The position numbers and the translations under genes are program-made. DNA of 64,000 nt from Rosellinia necatrix (Eukaryota > Ascomycota > Sordariomycetes > Xylariales > Xylariaceae): contig JAGYVD010000005.1 of assembly GCA_021209875.1 (NCBI GenBank), positions 1,860,001 through 1,924,000 of the forward strand. The letters run 5' to 3'. The notes beneath the pieces are model-generated. The model did no database searches, was not told where the DNA came from, and was given only the letters and a program-made list of their open reading frames with translations. Shown here piece by piece: positions 58,501 through 64,000 of the stretch (position 1 is its first letter; each line of letters opens with the position of its first letter).

Positions 58501-61500
58501 CGAAGAGATGATGAGATGCTGGTTGACTTGTGAGGCGATGGTCTGAAGACGCTCGTCTGGTTGGCTTGTGTCCATCAAGGTGAATGCGTTTCCCATCTTC
58601 ATCACGGCCAATGCAGCAACCACCGTCCACATAGACTTCTCAAAACACAACGCCACGATACTATCTGATCCAAGTCCCAAGTCTCGGCGGCTTTGGAGAT
58701 ACGATGCAAGTTTTACACTATACTCATCGAGAGCTTCGTAAGTCAGTTGACCGTCCCACGCATCCACAGCTGGCGCACTTGGACTTTTCTTGATATGCTC
58801 GTGGATTATGTCGTGGAGGCAGACTGAGCTCTCTTCGGGGACAACGGCGTTCCACTTCCATATGTCCGAGAGATCGTGGCTATTGATCAGATGGAAAGCA
58901 CATAATGGCTGCGTCATCTTCAATGAATCGCGGCCCAATTGCAACAGGACTGTCTCGAGCTGATGTGTCAGCCGCTCGGCTTGTTTCGGTGGGATGACAT
59001 CTTCGTCAAAGTTGAGTTGAAAGAAAACACCAGACTTCTGAAGCTCAACGTCCAGAATCAATGCAAAGTCATTGAACTGACCCCGGGACTCATTGTTCTT
59101 GTGAGTCCATAGTCGCGAAGCATGAGGCTTGCCTGTCGCCGGTTGAATATCCAGTAGTGTCCGGAACTGACTTGCTTGCTTTGCGTCTTCATCCATTCGG
59201 CGTAGGCGATGCAGTCCGACGTGTTCGAAAGGAATCATATCCGTAGCCTGTTGCTGAAGCTGGCGGAGAAAGATTTCTATTGACGCTCCCCAGTCGATCT
59301 TGACGCGGACGGGGACTGTTGCAATGGTTGGGCCAATAATATCCTGGATGCCGGTAACCGGTGCCTGACGCCCCGAGACTGTTGCTCCGAAGATAATATC
59401 GTCGGTATTGGTGATGTGACCGATCAGGAGGGCCCATGCGGCACGAATCCAGGCAGTCGGCGTGACATCAATGCTGGTTGGCCATGCCAATCCGGGAAGG
59501 TAACAAGCGTAATTCCGAGTTGCCCTTGGTTTATGTGAACTGGAGGGGAGCGTTGGGAAGGATGGAGGAGGGGCCTCAGACAGCTGGGCTCGCCAAAACG
59601 CCTGACTGGCATCCTCGTCAGTCGCGGCAAGATATCCGATGAAAGGCTGCATGGGCAGATATGACTTGACTGCCTCTTGATAGTATGCTCGCTCCACCTG
59701 TTCTAGTATTCGAGGCATTGACCAACCATCATATAAAGCATGATGAATGGTCCAGATGAATTGGATTGAAGTCGCGTTCTCAAGTAAGGTCCAATGTGCC
59801 AGCCGACCACCCAAAGAAAACTTGCTCTGTATATCTCGGCAGCCCCAAGAAATTGGCTCATTTATGATGACTTGGTGTAGGCCGTAAGGGTGAATATCGA
59901 TAATCCGGGTGCGCAAAATCGGCATGGAAGCCGTAACAGTCTCCCACGCTGTTTTAAAACGAGCCACATCAATGTCTTTATTAAGCTCGTATACCTCCTG
60001 GCACGCGTACATAGTCGATTCTGCCGACGTGAGCGCTAGCAACCCTTCCTGTAAAGCCGTGCAAGGGAAAATATCTTGGAGATGTTCAGGGGCGACACCG
60101 CACTGTGCTGCCGCTTCATTTTTCAAGTGATCTGTCGTCCATGACCCTCGCCAAAGCGAGAATGCAACGATGTCTGTTTGGGATAACGTCTTATAGACAA
60201 CTTTGGTGGCGAGGTCGCCCAGACACGGATTCATGAACACGTCGGCTACGCTGAAGTGTAAATTCTGGTCCTCCGCTAGACGCACTAAACGCATGACATT
60301 AATAGAGTCGCCGTTGGTGAGCTGGAGAAAACTATCGTCAACGCCAATAGTAGACGCATCTAGCCCAAGAGCTGCTGCATACAGATCTCTGAGTGTCTCC
60401 TCCAGAGGGGTTCGAGGGGCCCTCTTCGTCTCGCAGGTGCTGTCTTGCTGACACGAGAGCTGTGTCAATTGCTCGATTGACAGTCTTGCTCCGGCCTCGC
60501 GCAATTGGACGCGATTGATCTTTCCGGCAGCCAAGCGCGGGATGCTTGGCAGAGGGATATACGCCGATGGGCACATGTAAGAAGGCAGAATCTGGGACAG
60601 CCGGGGTTGAATTTCTTGCCGGAGATTCCTCACTTCATCGGGAGGCAGGCCATAGCTGGGATCTGAAACTATGAAAACGACAAGGAACTGACGAGTGGGA
60701 CTGGATTGAGGAACAATGACCTCAGCGGCAGCCTCGGTGTTGCCGGGCAGAAGCTTTTTCACGTGGAGCTCAACCTCTTCGAGCTCGATTCTTTGGCCGC
60801 GCAGCTTGGCCTGTGAGTCTTTACGACCGATCAACCGAACCATTCCATCCAGATAGTATTGGGCGAGATCTCCCGTCCTATAAAATCGGCGTTTACCCTC
60901 CCTGTAGGCTCTGTTCCGACCGGATGCCGGCAGTGTCGAGAGCCAAGCAGGCTCCTCGACGAAACTTGCCGCAGTCTTGTCCGGATCCCCGAGATATCCC
61001 ATACCCACTTGTGGCCCTTCAAGCCAAAGCTCCCCAACAGTGCCAATGCTGGCAAGTCGACTGTCTCCTGTAGTGTCGTCGACAATCCATGTCGTGACAC
61101 CTGTTCCCCGGCCTACATGCACTCGGTTTTCGCCATTGAGTTGGCCAAGACACACGGAGACTGTGCACTCAGCTGGCCCGTACGAATTGAAGACTTTCTT
61201 GTCTTGTGCCCAGACTGCCACGTCAGATGGCTGTGGCCCTTCCCCGCCGAAAATGATGACCCTGAGATCCGGGTATTGCTTGCAGTCCAGCAGACGAGCG
61301 ACGCTTGAAACAATCCCAACAACAGTAACACGGAATTCGATAAGAGATGATCCAACGGAGTCCAGAGAGGCCGGCACGCAAAGACAAGCCCCAGAACATA
61401 GGGTAAACAAAATATTACCCCAGGACACATCAAAAGCATAGGATACGCCATCCAAAACACGATCTCCTGGCTGGACGGACAGCTTAGTCTGTCTATATTT

Positions 61501-64000
61501 TAGAGCGCTACAGACGTTGCTGTGGGATATCATAACACCCTTGGGGACTCCTGTGCTTCCGGAAGTGAATATCATATAGACGGGAGAAGATGGGCTGATC
61601 TGTGGCAGGGGTGTATCATCTGGAACAGCTGCTGCCGTTCCACAAGACTTATCCACCGTCACGAGCGGACATGACGGGAGAAGCCGTCGAGCCAGGTCCT
61701 CGTTCCGCGCTGATGTCACGACCAGAGGGGCATGTAATTGTTTTACGATGGAACGAAGCCGGTCTTCAGGCTGACTGGGCTCAAGCAAGACTGCCATACC
61801 ACCTGCTTTGAGAACGCCAAAGATAGCCACGACTATCCATGCCGACTTCTCAAAGCAAAGAGGCACACACTGCTGACTCTTTAATCCTAATGAAATGAGG
61901 TGGCGCGCGAGGTTGGTAGAAAGTTGGTTTAATTCTTGAAACGACAGTTTTGCGTCCCAGGCATGAACCGCCGTCGCAGACGGGAAATTATCGACGATGC
62001 TGTTAAAGAGATCAGTCACGGTTGAGTCGACTGGCTCGGGAGGTGTCCCATTCCATTCTACTATCTGCCCCAAATCGGAGGCGTTCAAAAGCGGGAGTTC
62101 GCATATCTTAGTTGAAGGCGAAGCAGATGACAGCTCGGAAAAGGTATGGTCCATTTGGTATAGGATCCGACGAGCTTGATCCTCTCCGATCACATCTGGA
62201 TCATAATCCAGATAGAAGCGAGCGACGCCAGGGCCGTAGTCGTTGTCAGCACTCGCCGCCAGCGAGCAGCGAAGCACGAGAGCGGTGGTGCCAAACACCC
62301 CGAAGTCGGCATCTCCTGCCAGGTCGTCGAACAGTCCCCCGACCCCCTGCTCTCGCTCCTTGGGCGGCTGGACAATCAGCATGGCGCCGAACCGGCACGC
62401 CTCCTCGGGGCCGGGCCCGAGGCGGCGAATCCTCGCCAGCCCGATCTGCTCAAACGGTATCATCGCGACGCCGTCCTCGTGTACCGCCCGCAGCAGCCCC
62501 TCGACGGTTTCGCTGTCGGACCAGCGCACGCGGACGGGCACGGTGGCGATTGTCGGCCCTATCATGTCGCCGATGCCTGGCAGGGGCGCCTGTCGCCCGA
62601 GGACCGTGGCGCCGAAAACGACGTCGCTCGATCTGGAGTACCGCGCGAGCACGAGCGCCCAAGCGGCACGCAGCACGCTGCTTGATGTGTACATTGTGTG
62701 GTTGGACTGGCGCGGTGTCGTCGCCTCCTGGTCGATAGTTCTTCTCGCGCGGGGCAGATATTGGAGGGATGGCAGCTTCGGGAACTGGGCAGCTATGAAG
62801 CCCTCCAGCTTGTTCATCCAGAACCTCTCGGCAGCCGATTTCTTCTTCTCGGTCATAGTATATCTGACAAAGGCCTGGAATGGGACAGTCGGCGCAAGCG
62901 GCTGCCCCCGATAGGCTCGCTCGACTTGGTTCAGTATCGCCTGGAGAGACCAGCCGTCGTAAAGCGAATGGTGGATGGTCCAGATAAAGGTGAATGACGA
63001 AGTTCCATCCTTTTGGTCGGAGACTATCCCCCAGCGCACCAAGGGAGTGCCCAACCCGATGGGAATAGTTCGATTGTACTGCAAGTAACCGTCGAGGGTT
63101 GAATATTCATCATTCCATTCTGGAGCTTCATCGATGAGGACTTGGTAGAATTCTTTTCCATCAAGGTCAACGATCCGGGTTCGTAAAATCGGGGTAGTGG
63201 CTACCACCGTTTCCCACGCCGACTTAAACAAGTTCGGATCCCCTTGAATGCGATGGAGACTCCGAGAAACATAGTCTCCCGGTGTCTTGGAAGTCAATGC
63301 TAAGAGCACCGGTTGTAGGGCGGTGCATGGATATATATCTGTTATCTCGTCTTCGCGTACCTTGCATTGCGCAGCGGCGGCACGACGAGCGATGCTGATT
63401 TCGTGAGTGTCTTGGATTAGAGAAAATGGCAAGACCACGGACTGCTCGGGAAATGAAGTCCCATCATGAACGGGCTGGAATTGTCGTGCGAGATCTGCTA
63501 TGCAAGGAGTGGCAAGGATATCTCGGACGGAGAGCAGATAGCCCCGTTTGAAAGACGCAGCGGCCAAACGCATCGCATCGATCGAGTTGCCCCCTAGTCG
63601 GATGAAATGTGCATCCGATGAGATATGATCTGGTGGAAGACCCAGGACTTCAGCCCAAAGCTCGCCAAGCACGGCCGCCTCTGGAGTTGGTGGCTCCCAT
63701 GGAATGTTCTGATCGTCGTTTTTCGTGGTGACGACACGAGACATGGAGAGTGAGATCCCGAGCTCTTGAAGTTTCTTGCGGTCTACCTTACCAGTAGGGG
63801 AGAGAGGGAGCTCTTTGATGATGAAGAAGATCGTGGGGATCATCCAGCTCGGGAGAGTCTTCGCGAGCCGAGCTTGGATAGGCTCAACCCAGCTGTCGGC
63901 GGCAATGTGATGATCACGGTCAGGGCTGCTCTGCACTGTGGGATGAACGAAAGCTGCCAAGGTAGAAAGCTCATTCGAGGATGGAGTTTTGACCAGGTCT
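55591..64000 (-). CDS. Non-ribosomal peptide synthetase, C-terminal three modules, truncated by window edge
   Basis: One intron-free frame of about 2,800 residues, still open at the right edge. Numbering residue 1 at 63960, the order is: end of an A domain (PLSPTGKVDRKKL, 52-64), T1 (LGGNS, Ser126), C1 (HHSLYDG, 330-336), A2 (about 650-1155), T2 (LTNGDS, Ser1219), C2 (HHALYDG, 1406-1412), A3 (about 1716-2240), T3 (LGGDS, Ser2300), and a terminal C3 (SHALYDG, 2512-2518) ending 50 residues after RLFGTTAIMA. A2 has FTSGSTGVPKG, NSYGPAE, YRTGD and AGKINR; A3 has FTSGSTGTPKG, NGIGQAE, YKTGD and TGKTDR. Both A domains keep the first code Asp (FDVSWGN in A2, FDIAVSN in A3), as for alpha-amino acids. 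There is no thioesterase; release probably uses the terminal C domain, as in fungal macrocyclising synthetases. The product is unknown. At least one more module start lies outside. Confidence 0.96.
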   Translation of the reverse strand, partial: DLVKTPSSNELSTLAAFVHPTVQSSPDRDHHIAADSWVEPIQARLAKTLPSWMIPTIFFIIKELPLSPTGKVDRKKLQELGISLSMSRVVTTKNDDQNIPWEPPTPEAAVLGELWAEVLGLPPDHISSDAHFIRLGGNSIDAMRLAAASFKRGYLLSVRDILATPCIADLARQFQPVHDGTSFPEQSVVLPFSLIQDTHEISIARRAAAAQCKVREDEITDIYPCTALQPVLLALTSKTPGDYVSRSLHRIQGDPNLFKSAWETVVATTPILRTRIVDLDGKEFYQVLIDEAPEWNDEYSTLDGYLQYNRTIPIGLGTPLVRWGIVSDQKDGTSSFTFIWTIHHSLYDGWSLQAILNQVERAYRGQPLAPTVPFQAFVRYTMTEKKKSAAERFWMNKLEGFIAAQFPKLPSLQYLPRARRTIDQEATTPRQSNHTMYTSSSVLRAAWALVLARYSRSSDVVFGATVLGRQAPLPGIGDMIGPTIATVPVRVRWSDSETVEGLLRAVHEDGVAMIPFEQIGLARIRRLGPGPEEACRFGAMLIVQPPKEREQGVGGLFDDLAGDADFGVFGTTALVLRCSLAASADNDYGPGVARFYLDYDPDVIGEDQARRILYQMDHTFSELSSASPSTKICELPLLNASDLGQIVEWNGTPPEPVDSTVTDLFNSIVDNFPSATAVHAWDAKLSFQELNQLSTNLARHLISLGLKSQQCVPLCFEKSAWIVVAIFGVLKAGGMAVLLEPSQPEDRLRSIVKQLHAPLVVTSARNEDLARRLLPSCPLVTVDKSCGTAAAVPDDTPLPQISPSSPVYMIFTSGSTGVPKGVMISHSNVCSALKYRQTKLSVQPGDRVLDGVSYAFDVSWGNILFTLCSGACLCVPASLDSVGSSLIEFRVTVVGIVSSVARLLDCKQYPDLRVIIFGGEGPQPSDVAVWAQDKKVFNSYGPAECTVSVCLGQLNGENRVHVGRGTGVTTWIVDDTTGDSRLASIGTVGELWLEGPQVGMGYLGDPDKTAASFVEEPAWLSTLPASGRNRAYREGKRRFYRTGDLAQYYLDGMVRLIGRKDSQAKLRGQRIELEEVELHVKKLLPGNTEAAAEVIVPQSSPTRQFLVVFIVSDPSYGLPPDEVRNLRQEIQPRLSQILPSYMCPSAYIPLPSIPRLAAGKINRVQLREAGARLSIEQLTQLSCQQDSTCETKRAPRTPLEETLRDLYAAALGLDASTIGVDDSFLQLTNGDSINVMRLVRLAEDQNLHFSVADVFMNPCLGDLATKVVYKTLSQTDIVAFSLWRGSWTTDHLKNEAAAQCGVAPEHLQDIFPCTALQEGLLALTSAESTMYACQEVYELNKDIDVARFKTAWETVTASMPILRTRIIDIHPYGLHQVIINEPISWGCRDIQSKFSLGGRLAHWTLLENATSIQFIWTIHHALYDGWSMPRILEQVERAYYQEAVKSYLPMQPFIGYLAATDEDASQAFWRAQLSEAPPPSFPTLPSSSHKPRATRNYACYLPGLAWPTSIDVTPTAWIRAAWALLIGHITNTDDIIFGATVSGRQAPVTGIQDIIGPTIATVPVRVKIDWGASIEIFLRQLQQQATDMIPFEHVGLHRLRRMDEDAKQASQFRTLLDIQPATGKPHASRLWTHKNNESRGQFNDFALILDVELQKSGVFFQLNFDEDVIPPKQAERLTHQLETVLLQLGRDSLKMTQPLCAFHLINSHDLSDIWKWNAVVPEESSVCLHDIIHEHIKKSPSAPAVDAWDGQLTYEALDEYSVKLASYLQSRRDLGLGSDSIVALCFEKSMWTVVAALAVMKMGNAFTLMDTSQPDERLQTIASQVNQHLIISSASNAERAARIAKHVVVVDHDNLSRWPRGQPLNPRTLPSSKLYVVFTSGSTGTPKGAVITHSNFSSAVRHQGSFLGYNASTRVYDFASYAFDIAVSNLLHCLAAGGCLCIPSDVERQHRQLAESMRRMDVNVVDLTPSVARTLDPTAIPSLRTLILGGEAASRADILRWAPYVRVLNGIGQAECTVTTTMAEMDPAVAGTPGIGKAMGTNTWIVSPTDHHQLVAIGAVGELLVEGPLVGAGYLNDEAKTAAAFIQDPRWLTSAPAPGWTSRRSRLYKTGDLVRYDAEGGLHFIGRKDAQTKIRGQRIELEEVEYHVQRLLLSLSIDANVAAEAVILSGASMRSAVLVVFACPSATNGLEETSDNGLAILEARSFFPLQACRELNTLLESTLPSAMLPFVYVPVNRIPLAPTGKTDRKRLKTLGASLSSEDLDKLRGFESRPKRPPTTAAEKRVRDLWAEILAIPAGSIGIDDNFIQLGGDSISAMRLLSLARTRGLSLDSRDLLLSSSVLSDLALSASHTSTPVETVDQLPFTQLPEGDISDFLKSHVSPHVGFPVADIIDVFPVTDFQAVCIRAAQQTPPSFWNYFYMDLALSGSRISALSAAWEMVAMHFPILRTVFVPYDDTFYQVVTRDWVPDFVRIHVKDENVSAASEKLAREDWLAAEYSNGSRLARIMLLVSDVEPENARLIIRMSHALYDGFTLGQLLEAIAAAIDGRQLPTVGSFASFIHQSTSTRPDASRYWGKLLSGSTMTTIPAGLPTVGSGRGTPYIIRKTAGNQAPMPRGITAATVSTACWAAAVASVTQQADVVFGRLVSGRGSSLDANVESIAGPCLNVVPLRVAWPTKNKGHVPFPPCEVFASVQQQHLDGIPFESMGLSQIVSSCTDWPVGTTYGSIFQFQNIDEDQVATISGAPVHLNVIPTDFYPEQLWALVKPLGERLEVRLFGTTAIMAQERAQELVDMFCNFVAMGG

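Noticed and set aside
19634..64000. One large biosynthetic cluster from the esterase to the NRPS
   Set aside because: Housekeeping genes (DHX35, CUE5, PHO81) interrupt the interval and no transporter, regulator or tailoring gene sits next to the NRPS in the window.

Overview
This 64 kb window is nuclear DNA of a filamentous ascomycete, most likely a sordariomycete. Genes are split by short introns (mostly 47-150 nt) with GTAAGT, GTATGT or GTGAGT donors and CTAAC or CTGAC branch sites. The gene set is fungal: DASH subunit Dad2, the PHO81/NUC-2 phosphate regulator, Mid2/Skg6-type wall-associated membrane proteins, an intron-free multimodular NRPS and a class II P450. Intergenic DNA is long and rich in TAGG/CCTA runs and GGTACC or CCTAGG palindromes. 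All exon structures were assembled by eye from open frames, splice consensus and family conservation.

Left part (1-15.2 kb): the 5' half of exportin-1 (crm1, running off the left edge), an alanine-glyoxylate aminotransferase, retromer subunit VPS29, then a group with mitotic roles. Shugoshin (SGO1) and DASH subunit DAD2 are divergently transcribed, and a protein with a TPX2-like microtubule-binding motif follows. Middle part (15.2-41.6 kb): a 4.4 kb gene-free stretch, a membrane-anchored type-B carboxylesterase, a Ser/Thr-rich single-pass membrane protein, a 4.9 kb gene-free stretch, an Skg6-like membrane protein, a divergent pair (DHX35-type DEAH helicase and a CUE5-type ubiquitin/Atg8 adaptor), and a six-exon cytochrome P450.

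Right part (41.6-64 kb): a long gene-free leader, the phosphate regulator PHO81 whose start codon appears to be split by an intron, a low-complexity four-span membrane protein, an ankyrin/CorA fusion with eight ankyrin units (seven nearly identical), and the 3' 8.4 kb of an NRPS reading (A)-T-C-A-T-C-A-T-C that continues past the right edge.

Most of the window is conserved housekeeping sequence. The accessory-looking parts are the P450, the ankyrin-CorA gene, the NRPS and the gene-free stretches. The features most worth a second look are the ankyrin-CorA gene, the split initiator of PHO81, the nested inverted repeat upstream of the esterase, the possible dual targeting of the aminotransferase, and the in-frame 60-nt intron of the CUE protein. 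I found no convincing tRNA, rRNA, CRISPR array or intact transposon.
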